The position numbers and the translations under genes were made by a program. A DNA stretch of 64,000 nt from Streptomyces sp. NBC_01235 (GTDB lineage Bacteria > Actinomycetota > Actinomycetes > Streptomycetales > Streptomycetaceae): positions 4,836,001 to 4,900,000 of the forward strand of contig NZ_CP108513.1 of NCBI RefSeq assembly GCF_035989285.1, read 5' to 3'. The number at the start of each line of letters is the position of its first letter. Position 1 is the stretch's first letter. The notes beneath the pieces were generated by a model, which was not told where the DNA came from, did no database searches, and worked only from the letters and a program-made list of their open reading frames with translations. Below are positions 34,344 through 41,741 of this stretch, piece after piece.

Positions 34344-35189
34344 TCAACCGGTGTGCAGCATCAGCCCGATACCGACGACGAGGAGTCCGGCGGCGACGAG
34401 GCGGGGCGCACCGAACCGCTCCTTGAAGAGCAGGGCGCCGATGGCCGCCCCGACCAGGATCGACGACTCCCGCAGCGCGGCGATCGGTGCCAGTTCGGCG
34501 CGGGTCTGTGCCCACAGGACGAGGGCGTAGGCGAGGACCGACAGCGCGGAGCCGAGCAGGCCGAGGGCGGCGAAGGGCCGCAGGAGCGCGACGGTCTCCC
34601 CACGCCGGTGGTAGGCGGCGTACGCCGGGATCACGCCCCCCTGTACGGCCATCAGCCAGGCGATGTACCCGAGGGAGGACCCGGAGGCGCGGACGCCGAG
34701 CCCGTCGACCACGGTGTACGAGGCGATGGTCAGCCCGGTCGCCAGCGCGGCCCCGATCGCCGCCCAGTTCGGCCGCCGTCCGCGCAGCCCCCATAGGGCG
34801 ACGCCGGTCAGCCCCGCGCACGACAGGGCGATGCCGGCGGCCGCCCAGCCGTCCGGCACCTCGTGCGCGAAGACGGCGGCGAGGACGGTGACGACGAGCG
34901 GCGCGGAGCCGCGCGCGAGGGGATACGCCTGCCCGAAGTCGCCGAGCCGGAACGACCGCATCAGCAGCACGTAGTAGGCGATGTGAATGACCGCGGAGGA
35001 CAGCAGGTACGGCCACGCGCCGGCCGCCGGGAACGCGGTGAACGGCACGAGCGCGAGCCCGATGAGCATGCCGCCGCCGGCGATGAGCGTGAACCCGACG
35101 AGCTTGTCGGTGATCCGGTGGGCGATGGCGTTCCAGCCGGCGTGGGTGACCGCGGCGAACAGGACGGCCGCGGTGACCAGCGGGGTCAC
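34344..35189 (-). CDS. EamA/DMT-superfamily transporter
   Basis: 281 residues with about ten helices in two EamA halves, first VTAAVLFAAVTHAGWNAIAHR and second LGYIAWLMAVQGGVIPAYAAYH. These are exporters of metabolites, amino acids or drugs. The start is the GTG at 35189, which overlaps the stop of a 50-codon gene upstream as GTGA, so the two are translationally coupled. The end (FGAPRLVAAGLLVVGIGLMLHTG) is typical. Substrate unknown. Confidence 0.88.
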   Translation of the reverse strand: MTPLVTAAVLFAAVTHAGWNAIAHRITDKLVGFTLIAGGGMLIGLALVPFTAFPAAGAWPYLLSSAVIHIAYYVLLMRSFRLGDFGQAYPLARGSAPLVVTVLAAVFAHEVPDGWAAAGIALSCAGLTGVALWGLRGRRPNWAAIGAALATGLTIASYTVVDGLGVRASGSSLGYIAWLMAVQGGVIPAYAAYHRRGETVALLRPFAALGLLGSALSVLAYALVLWAQTRAELAPIAALRESSILVGAAIGALLFKERFGAPRLVAAGLLVVGIGLMLHTG

Positions 35190-35338
35190 GCGGTGGGCTC
35201 GCGTACGTCCACGAGGGTCGCGTCCGCGTGCTCGACGAGGTCCTTGGGCGCCATGGGGAAGCTGCGTGTCGGAAGGCCGTCCAGCCCGAGGGTGAGGAGG
35301 GCTTCGGCGAAACGAGGGTGCGCGGCGGACGTCGTCAT
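35186..35338 (-). CDS. 50-residue protein coupled to the EamA transporter
   Basis: Short reading frame from the ATG at 35338 (MTTSAAHPRFAEALLTLGLDG) to the TGA that overlaps the EamA GTG. Codon use is as G/C-biased at third positions as in its neighbours, and the overlap supports translation. The protein is soluble and acidic at its end (EHADATLVDVREPTA). I do not recognise the family. There is no strong ribosome site, so the mRNA may be leaderless. Confidence 0.5.
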   Translation of the reverse strand: MTTSAAHPRFAEALLTLGLDGLPTRSFPMAPKDLVEHADATLVDVREPTA

Positions 35339-35549
35339 GCGGGCACGCTAGCGGTCGGTGCAGGGGGCGGGCGAGTGGATTGCGCGGGAGCGTGGCGGCG
35401 GCGCCCCACTCCCGCGGGGCCGGTATTCCTGGCCGATGAGGCCGGTCTCGCCCGCCCGCTCCTGGCCCGCGGCGGCGAAGGGGGATCACAGCGCGCGGTG
35501 ACGTCGCCGCACCGTTCGGCTCAAGACCTCGCTCCCACTTCAAGCCGTT

Positions 35550-35570
35550 GGTGCTATGTTCACTAGCACC
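35550..35570. promoter_or_regulatory. Autoregulatory-type inverted repeat at the GntR gene start
   Basis: GGTGCTA (35550-35556) and TAGCACC (35564-35570) form a perfect 7-bp inverted repeat with a 7-base centre that holds part of a -10-like TATGTT (35555-35560). It ends exactly one base before the ATG at 35571. This is the usual shape of a YtrA-type GntR operator. Confidence 0.72.
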
Positions 35571-35918
35571 ATGCTGTTGAGACTGAACGCTGCGGACCGT
35601 CGCCCCCTGCACGAGCAGGTGGCCGGCGCGATCCGGCGCGCCATCGCCGAGGGCGAGTGCGGGCCGGGCGACCGCCTTCCCCCGGCCCGAGACCTTTCCC
35701 AGGCCCTGGACGTGAACGTCAACACGGTTCTGCGGGGCCTTCGGGCGCTGCGCGACGAAGGAGTGCTGGAGTTCCGGCGCGGCCGGGGCGTGACGGTGGC
35801 CGACGGGGCGGACCAGCGCTCCGTCCTGCTGGACCGTGTACGCGACCTGGTGACCGACGCGGCGCACCTCGGCTACGGCAAGGACGACGTCATCGACATG
35901 ATCAGGGGGATCTCGTGA
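35571..35918 (+). CDS. YtrA-subfamily GntR transcriptional repressor
   Basis: 115 residues. The winged helix fills the first 75 residues (RRPLHEQVAGAIRRAIAEGECGPGDRLPPARDLSQALDVNVNTVLRGLRAL), followed by a short C-terminal helical part (LVTDAAHLGYGKDDVIDMI), the hallmark of YtrA-type regulators without a large ligand domain. I prefer the ATG at 35571, with TATGTT 11 bases before it suggesting a leaderless mRNA; an ATG at 35556 in frame lies inside the operator. It overlaps the next gene by GTGA, so it probably controls that membrane protein. Confidence 0.88.
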   Translation: MLLRLNAADRRPLHEQVAGAIRRAIAEGECGPGDRLPPARDLSQALDVNVNTVLRGLRALRDEGVLEFRRGRGVTVADGADQRSVLLDRVRDLVTDAAHLGYGKDDVIDMIRGIS

Positions 35919-36895
35919 CCGACCAGGCACGCAAGAGCGGAGCGCCATGGGGCGCCGTCGCCTGGAGCGTCGGCGTCCTGGCCCTGTTGACGGCGCTGCC
36001 GTTGGCCGCGAGCGGCCGGCTCCCGGACCGGCCGGCGACCCACTGGGACGCCGGCTCGGGCAGGCCCGACGGTTCCATGCCGCTCTGGGCCGCGGCACTC
36101 TTCCCGGCGCTGATCTGGTCTGTACTGGCAGTCGTCGTCGTGCTGACGCTGCGCCGGGCAGGGACCGGTGGCGGGGTACCGGGGTGGGCGGCCGCGGGCC
36201 TCGGATCCGGCGGCGTGACACTGCTCGGCGGGCAGGCATCCGTCGTACGGGCAAACCTGGACCGCGCGGACTGGCACGAGGCGGGATCGGTGACGAGCGG
36301 CGTCGTGGGCACGCTCGTCGTGGCGGCCGCCGTGGGGGCGGCCGGCCTGCTGGTCGCGCGCCGGGCGCCGGCCGCGCCCCGGCCCGCGGCGGACGGCCCG
36401 ACCCTGGAGATTCCCGCCGGGCAACGGGTCGTATGGCTCGCCCGCGCATCGAACTCCTGGCTCCAGGCGATCGCCGCCCTGACCGGGCTGCTCGCGATCA
36501 CCGTCGTCGTGTCGGCGCTCGCGGGCCTGACGGACCTTCCGTTCCTGCTGGCGGCCGCGCCGTTCACCTTGGCCTCCGTTCTGGTCCTCGGCTGCTCCTC
36601 GGTGCGGGCACGGGTCGGCGAACAGGGTCTGCACGTCGCTTTCGGCCCCCTCGGCTGGCCCACGCGCCACTGGGCCGCCGAGGACGTCGAGTCGGCACGC
36701 GTCGAGAGCCGCACGCCCGCCCAGGTCGGCGGCTGGGGCTACCGACTCGGCGGGCAGGGAACCACGGTGATGCTGCGCGGCGGCGAATGCCTGGTCATCC
36801 ACCCCTCAAAGGGCAGGGAATTCGCCGTGAGCGTGGACGACGCCGAACGCGGAGCCGCCCTTCTGAACTCCTTGAGCGCCCGACACACAAGGTGA
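35915..36895 (+). CDS. DUF1648-domain membrane protein
   Basis: 326 residues with about six helices. The N-terminal segment ALPLAASGRLPDRPATHWDAGSGRPDGSMP is a DUF1648 motif, also found in SdpI-type immunity proteins and in membrane partners of YtrA-type regulators. The C-terminal third is soluble (LHVAFGPLGWPTRHWAAEDVESARVE...RGGECLVIHPSKGREFAVSV) and resembles a PH-like bacterial domain. The GTG at 35915 overlaps the stop of the GntR gene. A role in envelope stress or self-protection is inferred from relatives. Confidence 0.85.
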   Translation: MTDQARKSGAPWGAVAWSVGVLALLTALPLAASGRLPDRPATHWDAGSGRPDGSMPLWAAALFPALIWSVLAVVVVLTLRRAGTGGGVPGWAAAGLGSGGVTLLGGQASVVRANLDRADWHEAGSVTSGVVGTLVVAAAVGAAGLLVARRAPAAPRPAADGPTLEIPAGQRVVWLARASNSWLQAIAALTGLLAITVVVSALAGLTDLPFLLAAAPFTLASVLVLGCSSVRARVGEQGLHVAFGPLGWPTRHWAAEDVESARVESRTPAQVGGWGYRLGGQGTTVMLRGGECLVIHPSKGREFAVSVDDAERGAALLNSLSARHTR

Positions 36896-36963
36896 GGAAC
36901 AGATCCTGGCCGGTGATTCCCCCACACCGGCCGGGACCTCAGGAGCGCCCACGGTCGGCGCGG

Positions 36964-37107
36964 GTGACCTCGCGTCGCAGGTCGAGCGGTGCCACCTCAA
37001 CATCGGGTACGGCCTTGGCGGCGGTCGGCGCTCCCTTCGACGACGTGGCGGCGCTGGACGTCCCCGAACACCTGGCCGAGGTCGAGGCCACCGCGATCCC
37101 CGACTGA
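36964..37107 (+). CDS. Possible 47-residue peptide, tentative
   Basis: Frame from the GTG at 36964 to 37107, giving a basic, Ser/Thr-rich start and an acidic end (FDDVAALDVPEHLAEVEA). Third-position G/C bias is normal, but AGGAG is too far upstream and no relative is known to me. It could be the remnant 3' end of a larger lost gene. The C-terminal part recalls leader peptides of ribosomally made natural products, but no modifying enzyme is adjacent. Confidence 0.25.
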   Translation: MTSRRRSSGATSTSGTALAAVGAPFDDVAALDVPEHLAEVEATAIPD

Positions 37108-37117
37108 GCACTGTGTG

Positions 37118-37786
37118 TCACATGCGCCAGGTGCTGGAGTACTGGATGTGCAGACGGGCGGGTACATGGCGACGCGTCTGGGCGTGTGGCCAGGGTCCGG
37201 TGCCCAGCTCGACGCAGAAGTGCCCGGCGCCCGGGTGGCGGTGCGGGTACGACGGGGCCTCGTCGACGAGGCCGCGCAGCGCGGTGCCGTGTTCGCGGAA
37301 CGCGGTGGAACTGCCCACGACGAAGAGGGTGTGCGCGGCGATGTCGAACTCGAGGTGGTCGCGGTACTCGCGGTGGTGACGCCTCTCGTAGTCGATGGCC
37401 GTCTCGTCGGGGAAGTCCTGGTCCGGGGTGGTCGCGGTATGTGGTTTGCCGGCACCGAGGCGCGCCCTGACCTGCTTCCACGACGCGGCGGGAAACTGCA
37501 GGCTGTGGTGGACCAGGACCAGGTCCAGCGAGACGGGCTCGCCGTCGCCGACGACACCCTCGGGGACCGGGTTGGCCCGGATCGGCAGATGGACCAGCGA
37601 CCGGGCGGACCGGGCGGCCAGCGCCCACAGGGCGACGAGCTGGGCCGCGCCCTCCCGGTCGGCGTACATCGACAGCCAGTGGCGGTCGTCGCGCAGCGCC
37701 AGCCGCCCGGGGGCGGGGTCCGCCCGGATCACCCGGAACTCGTCGCCGCCCAGCCGTACGTGATGTATCCGTACCCGAGTACTCAT
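37118..37786 (-). CDS. Uncharacterised 222-residue protein coupled to DUF397
   Basis: The ATG at 37786 overlaps the DUF397 stop as ATGA, so the two are translated together. No signal peptide or membrane helix. Sequence highlights are VRIHHVRLGGDEFRVI at the start, a His/Arg-rich middle (DYERRHHREYRDHLEFDIAAHTLFVVG) and GAGHFCVELGTGPW near the end. I do not recognise the family. In Streptomyces, genes beside XRE/DUF397 pairs often modulate development or antibiotic production, but no function can be assigned here. Confidence 0.7.
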   Translation of the reverse strand: MSTRVRIHHVRLGGDEFRVIRADPAPGRLALRDDRHWLSMYADREGAAQLVALWALAARSARSLVHLPIRANPVPEGVVGDGEPVSLDLVLVHHSLQFPAASWKQVRARLGAGKPHTATTPDQDFPDETAIDYERRHHREYRDHLEFDIAAHTLFVVGSSTAFREHGTALRGLVDEAPSYPHRHPGAGHFCVELGTGPWPHAQTRRHVPARLHIQYSSTWRM

Positions 37787-37983
37787 CCGACCTGCGGCCG
37801 GTCCCCCACGCTGACGACGAACTCGGCCCAGGTGCCGGGAGAGACGGTGAGCATGCCGTGGGCGGGGTTCTTGGAGTCGCGGATGTGGATGGTGGCGGGG
37901 GTGGTGGCCACTTCGACGCAGTCGTTGCCGTTGCTGCTGTCGCTGTAGCTGCTCTTGAACCAACGGAGTTCCGACGTGCGCAT
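37783..37983 (-). CDS. DUF397 small protein
   Basis: 66 residues with the complete DUF397 pattern: LRWFKSSYSDSSNGNDCVEVA, IHIRDSKNPAHGMLTVSPGTWAEFV. In Streptomyces, DUF397 proteins are nearly always encoded beside an XRE/DUF5753 regulator (as at whiJ), and the pair acts like a toxin-antitoxin or developmental switch. Here the XRE gene upstream is only a fragment, so this protein may have lost its partner. ATG at 37983. The following gene overlaps by four bases. Confidence 0.92.
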   Translation of the reverse strand: MRTSELRWFKSSYSDSSNGNDCVEVATTPATIHIRDSKNPAHGMLTVSPGTWAEFVVSVGDRPQVG

Positions 37984-37989
37984 AGTCTC

Positions 37990-38105
37990 CCCAGCGCTTG
38001 TTCGATGAAGGCCAGGGATTCCCCTGGCGTGAGCGCCTGAGCCCGGATGATGCCATACCGCAGGTCCAGGACCCTGAGGTGCCTGGGGTCCTGGACGGTG
38101 GCGAT
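37990..38105 (-). pseudogene. C-terminal remnant of an XRE/DUF5753 regulator
   Basis: The minus-strand translation ANIATVQDPRHLRVLDLRYG and RAQALTPGESLAFIEQAL matches the last part of the DUF5753 domain that normally ends an XRE regulator just before DUF397. The HTH and most of DUF5753 are absent; homology stops near 38105, where unrelated PIN-domain sequence on the other strand begins. No stop terminates the frame before DUF397, a further sign of decay. Confidence 0.65.
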
Positions 38106-38118
38106 GTTCGCCGATCTC

Positions 38119-38346
38119 CATCCGGACGTCGCAGTGCCCAAGGGCGTGTGGCGGTGGATCGAGGCCGCGCAGTACAGGCTCGCCCAGCGTGCCCAGCATC
38201 AGAGCCTCTCCACCGTCGACTGGGTCGTCTGCGCGACGGCGGCCCACCACGGCCTGGTCGTCCTGCACGACGACAACGACTTCCGCGCCGCTGCCCGCAT
38301 CCTCACGGATCTCACCGAACGAAGCGTTTTCTCCGCCCCGGAGTGA
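38119..38346 (+). pseudogene. C-terminal half of a PIN-domain (VapC-like) toxin gene
   Basis: The translation GVWRWIEAAQYRLAQRAQHQSLSTVDWVVCATAAHHGLVVLHDDNDFRAAARIL is the C-terminal half of a PIN ribonuclease, including the acidic residues of VDW and HDDNDF. The N-terminal strand with the first catalytic Asp is missing, because the upstream DNA belongs to the opposite-strand XRE remnant. An open frame exists from 38047, but the protein could not be an active nuclease. No VapB-type antitoxin is adjacent. Confidence 0.7.
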
Positions 38347-38436
38347 AGGACAGCGGACCGAACCGGCGCCCGGGACATGGGCGAGCGGCGCGCCCGACCC
38401 CGAAGGGTCGGACGCGCCGCCGGCTGTGCGGGTTCG

Positions 38437-38958
38437 TCAGTGACGGTCCCCGCCGTGGTGGTGACGGTCCTCGCCGTGGTGGTGACGGTCCCCGTCGTGG
38501 TGACGGTCCCGGCCCCACGACTCCTCGTCGACGAAGCGGTCGCGGTCGTTGCGCAGGGTGGCGGTGTCGGCGTGGTTGTCCCACACCTCACGTCGGCGGT
38601 CCTGGAACAGGTCGGCGCGGGTGTCGCGGCCCTCACCGGTGTGGATGCGGACGGTGGCGCGGGGGGCCAGGCGGTAGTGGCGGAAGGTGTAGGTGTCGCC
38701 GCTCTCGTCCGAGAGGGTCCACCCGTGCAGGTTGATCTCGTGGCGGGTGGTGTTGGTCAGCTCCACCCACTCCTTGTTCAGGGAGCGGTTGGAGCGGTCG
38801 TCTCGGCCCGGTGCGTCGTACTGCACGGCGCTGATCTCCACCCTCGGCCGGTCCTGACGCGAGTGGTCGGCGGCCGAGGCCGGCAGCGCCACCGTCCCGA
38901 CCACGGCGGCGGCGAGCGCGGCGGCGGCGAGGCAGCGAGCGGAAACAGAAGCGGACAC
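38437..38958 (-). CDS. Secreted lamin-tail-domain protein with His/Asp-rich C-terminus
   Basis: 173 residues from the GTG at 38958, with AAGGAG 5 bases upstream. A signal peptide (CLAAAALAAAVVGTVALPASAADH) is followed by a lamin tail domain (PRVEISAVQYDAPGRD...NKEWVELTNTTRHEINLHGWTLSDESGDTYTF ... LAPRATVRIHTGEG). The last 25 residues are repeats of DRHHHG/GDRHH encoded by an approximately 21-bp DNA repeat, likely to bind divalent metals. Such proteins are common in Streptomyces and extracellular, function unknown. Confidence 0.85.
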   Translation of the reverse strand: MSASVSARCLAAAALAAAVVGTVALPASAADHSRQDRPRVEISAVQYDAPGRDDRSNRSLNKEWVELTNTTRHEINLHGWTLSDESGDTYTFRHYRLAPRATVRIHTGEGRDTRADLFQDRRREVWDNHADTATLRNDRDRFVDEESWGRDRHHDGDRHHHGEDRHHHGGDRH

Positions 38959-39191
38959 AAGGTCTCCTTGCATGGTGCGGGTGGCGGCCCGATCGGCCGC
39001 ACGGCCAACACTTGACCACCGAACACGAAGTAAGCACCTTATTGCCACCGCCCGTTACGAACCGTCCACATATCAGTGACAGTAGACTTCAATGTCCATA
39101 TATATAACGAACGCACCGAACCCTTGCCGTTCCTGCCCGCAAGGCCCTGCCCGGGACCGCGCCTCACCCGAAAGTGGGTCACAAAGAAGAA

Positions 39192-39231
39192 GCCGGTGAG
39201 GGCGCCCCGTCCCCACGGAGCCCTCACCGGC
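39192..39231 (-). terminator. Hairpin terminator after the MMPL gene
   Basis: GCCGGTGAGGGC (39192-39203) pairs perfectly with GCCCTCACCGGC (39220-39231) around a 16-base loop. On the minus strand the stem is followed by TTCTTCTTTG, a T-rich tail, just after the MMPL stop at 39256. The plus strand also has a T-run (GTCTTTTC) on its far side, so it may work both ways. Confidence 0.8.
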
Positions 39232-39255
39232 GGTCTTTTCAGATGGACCGGTACG

Positions 39256-41496
39256 TCAGGCGCGTACCAGTTCGCGGTCCTCGTCGCCGTCTCGGGAGGA
39301 GTCGGCGTCGTCCTGCGTGCGCAGCCCCTCGCCCTCGACGTCGACGTTGGGCAGGGCGCGGTCCAGCCACTTCGGGAGCCACCAGGCCTTCTTGCCGAGC
39401 AGGGCCAGCACGGCCGGCACGATCGCCATGCGCACGATGAACGCGTCGAAGAAGACGGCGATCGCGAGGCCGAAGCCGATCATCTTGATCATCGACTCGC
39501 TGGAGCTGATGAAGCCGCCGAAGACGGCCATCATGATGATCGCGGCGGCGGCCACGACCTTGGCGCTGTAACGGAAGCCGGTCACCACGGCCTGGCTCGG
39601 GGACTCGCCGTGGACGTATGCCTCCCGCATGCGGGTCACGAGGAAGACCTCGTAGTCCATGGCCAGGCCGAAGACCACGCCGACCATGAAGATCGGCATC
39701 ATCGACATGATCGGGCCGGTCTCCTCGACGCCGATCAGGCCGGACAGCCAGCCCCACTGGAAGACCGCGACGACGGCGCCGAGCGCGGCGAGCACGCTGA
39801 GCAGGAAGCCGAGGGCCGCCTTCAGCGGGACCAGGATGGAGCGGAAGATCACGATCAGGAGCAGGAAGGCGAGGCCCACCACCAGGCCCAGGTACGGGAT
39901 CAGCGCGTCGGTGAGCTTCTGCGAGAAGTCGATGTTCATCGCGGTGGTGCCGGTGACCAGCACCTGCGCGCCCGTGTCGGCCTTGACGTCGGCGCCCTGG
40001 TCACGGATGGCGTGCACCAGGTCCTCGGTCTGGGCCGAGGACGGCTTGGAACCCGGGATGACGGTGATCGTCGCGGTGTCGCCGGCCTTGTTGAAGGCCG
40101 CCGGGGTCACCGTCGCGACGTCCTTGAGGTCCTTGATGCCGTCGGTCACCGAGGTGGCCGCCGCCTGGGGGTCGTCGCTGTTCTTGGCGTCGACCACGAT
40201 CATCAGAGGGCCGTTGAAGCCGGGGCCGAAGCCCTCCGACAGCAGGTCGTACGCCCGGCGCTGCGTCGTGGAGGTCGGCTGCGAGCCGTCGTCGGGCAGG
40301 CCCAGTTCCAGCTGGGTGGCCGGGACGGCGATGGTGCCGAGGCCGACCACGCCGAGCAGCAGCACGGCGGCCGGACGGCGGATGACGAAGCTCGCCCAAC
40401 GGGTACCCATGCCGGGCTTGGCCTGCGCCTCGGACCTCTCGGACCACTCGGACCTGTTGCCGCCGCGCGGCTTGCGCTTCTCGCCGGTCGCCTTGACCCT
40501 CTTGCCCGCGTACCCGAGCAGTGCCGGGATCATGGTCAGCGCGATGAGGACGGCGACCACGACCGTGCCCGCCGCCGCGAGGCCCATCTTGGTGAGCATC
40601 GGGACACCGACGACCGAGAGGCCCGCCAGCGCGATGACGACCGTGAGGCCCGCGAAGACCACCGCCGAGCCGGCGGTGCCGGTGGCGCGGCCGATCGCCT
40701 CCTCGCGATCGCGGCCCACGGCCAGTTCGCTGCGGTAGCGGGAGACGATGAACAGCGCGTAGTCGATGCCGACCGCGAGGCCGATCATCAGCGCGAGTGT
40801 GGAGGTGGTGTCGCCGAGGTCGAGCGCGCTGGCGAGGGCGGTGATGGTGGAGACGCCGATGCCGACGCCGATGATGGCCGTCAGCAGCGGCAGTCCGGCC
40901 GCGACCAGCGAGCCCAGGGTGATGACGAGGACGACCGCGGCGATGGCGAGGCCGATGACCTCACCGATCGCTCCCGGCTCGGCCCCGGCCTGGAGGGCGT
41001 CGCCGCCGACGTCGACGGTCAGTCCGGTGGCGCGGGCGTCGTCCGCGGCCGTCTTGAGGGCGTCCCGGGTCGAGTCCTTCAACTCCATGCCGGGGGCCTC
41101 GTACTTCACGGACGTGTAGGCGACCGTGCCGTCCTTGCTCACGGCGTTCGACGTGAACGGGTCGGCGACGGAGACGACCTCGGAGCCGTCACGCAGTTCG
41201 CTGACGGTCTTCTCGACGGTCGCCTTGTTGGCGGCGTCCGTCATCTTCTGGCCCTCGGGAGCCTTGAAGACGATGCGTCCGGTCCCGCCGTCGGCGCTGG
41301 CCCCGGGGAAACGCTGTTCCAGCAGGTCGAAGGCCTTCTGGGCCTCGACGCCGGGGATGGAGAAGGAGGTGGTGCCCGGGGCGGGCGCGGAGGCCGCGCC
41401 GACACCGGCGAGGGTCAGCAGCGCGACCCATATCAGGGCGACGAAGTGCCGTCGCCGGAAGGCGAGCCGGCCGAGCTTGTAAAGGAACGTGGCCAC
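39256..41496 (-). CDS. MMPL/RND-family transporter
   Basis: 746 residues with the two-fold MMPL layout: helix 1 (FVALIWVALLTLAGVGAA), a large outer loop with FSIPGVEAQKAFDLLEQRFPG, helices 2-6 with the GIDYALFIVSRYRSEL motif, a second outer loop, then helices 8-12 with GLAMDYEVFLVTRMRE. The paired GxDY motifs carry the proton-relay Asp-Tyr residues. Such proteins export lipids, siderophores or drugs. GTG start at 41496. It follows a TetR regulator on the same strand, with a long hairpin between them. Confidence 0.93.
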   Translation of the reverse strand: MATFLYKLGRLAFRRRHFVALIWVALLTLAGVGAASAPAPGTTSFSIPGVEAQKAFDLLEQRFPGASADGGTGRIVFKAPEGQKMTDAANKATVEKTVSELRDGSEVVSVADPFTSNAVSKDGTVAYTSVKYEAPGMELKDSTRDALKTAADDARATGLTVDVGGDALQAGAEPGAIGEVIGLAIAAVVLVITLGSLVAAGLPLLTAIIGVGIGVSTITALASALDLGDTTSTLALMIGLAVGIDYALFIVSRYRSELAVGRDREEAIGRATGTAGSAVVFAGLTVVIALAGLSVVGVPMLTKMGLAAAGTVVVAVLIALTMIPALLGYAGKRVKATGEKRKPRGGNRSEWSERSEAQAKPGMGTRWASFVIRRPAAVLLLGVVGLGTIAVPATQLELGLPDDGSQPTSTTQRRAYDLLSEGFGPGFNGPLMIVVDAKNSDDPQAAATSVTDGIKDLKDVATVTPAAFNKAGDTATITVIPGSKPSSAQTEDLVHAIRDQGADVKADTGAQVLVTGTTAMNIDFSQKLTDALIPYLGLVVGLAFLLLIVIFRSILVPLKAALGFLLSVLAALGAVVAVFQWGWLSGLIGVEETGPIMSMMPIFMVGVVFGLAMDYEVFLVTRMREAYVHGESPSQAVVTGFRYSAKVVAAAAIIMMAVFGGFISSSESMIKMIGFGLAIAVFFDAFIVRMAIVPAVLALLGKKAWWLPKWLDRALPNVDVEGEGLRTQDDADSSRDGDEDRELVRA

Positions 41497-41529
41497 GGAG
41501 GCGTACTCCCGGTCAGGTCGTGTGTGGTG

Positions 41530-41633
41530 GGGGCCTGTGTCGGAATCCCGGTCGGATCAGCGCACGTCGTCTGGTGCGTGCGAGCGTGCGTGCCAGACGG
41601 CGGGCGCCCGGCCGGGGTTCCGACACAGGCCCC
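41530..41633. promoter_or_regulatory. Long nested hairpin between the TetR and MMPL genes
   Basis: The 22-base arms GGGGCCTGTGTCGGAATCCC(GG) at 41530-41551 and its near-perfect complement at 41612-41633 differ at one base. Inside lies a second stem, CGTCTGG and CCAGACG. The structure is 34 bases from the MMPL GTG and 108 bases beyond the TetR stop. It could be an attenuator, a terminator for tetR, or the relic of a small inverted-repeat element. Confidence 0.6.
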
Positions 41634-41741
41634 AAGGGCAGGGTTGACCAACCCGCGGGGAGGCAGGGGTGATCGGCCCGACGACGTGAGCGGTGACGTC
41701 AGGATGGGCGGACCGTGGGGACGGCCGGGTGTGAGGTGGTG

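Noticed and set aside
35339..36449. Minus-strand extension of the EamA frame (total 701 codons)
   Set aside because: The upstream part is Arg/Pro-rich and antisense to the real GntR and DUF1648 genes; the transporter family starts at 35189.
41433..41651. Leader peptide through the long hairpin before MMPL
   Set aside because: The frame has no ribosome site, overlaps the MMPL gene in another frame, and its composition is not protein-like.
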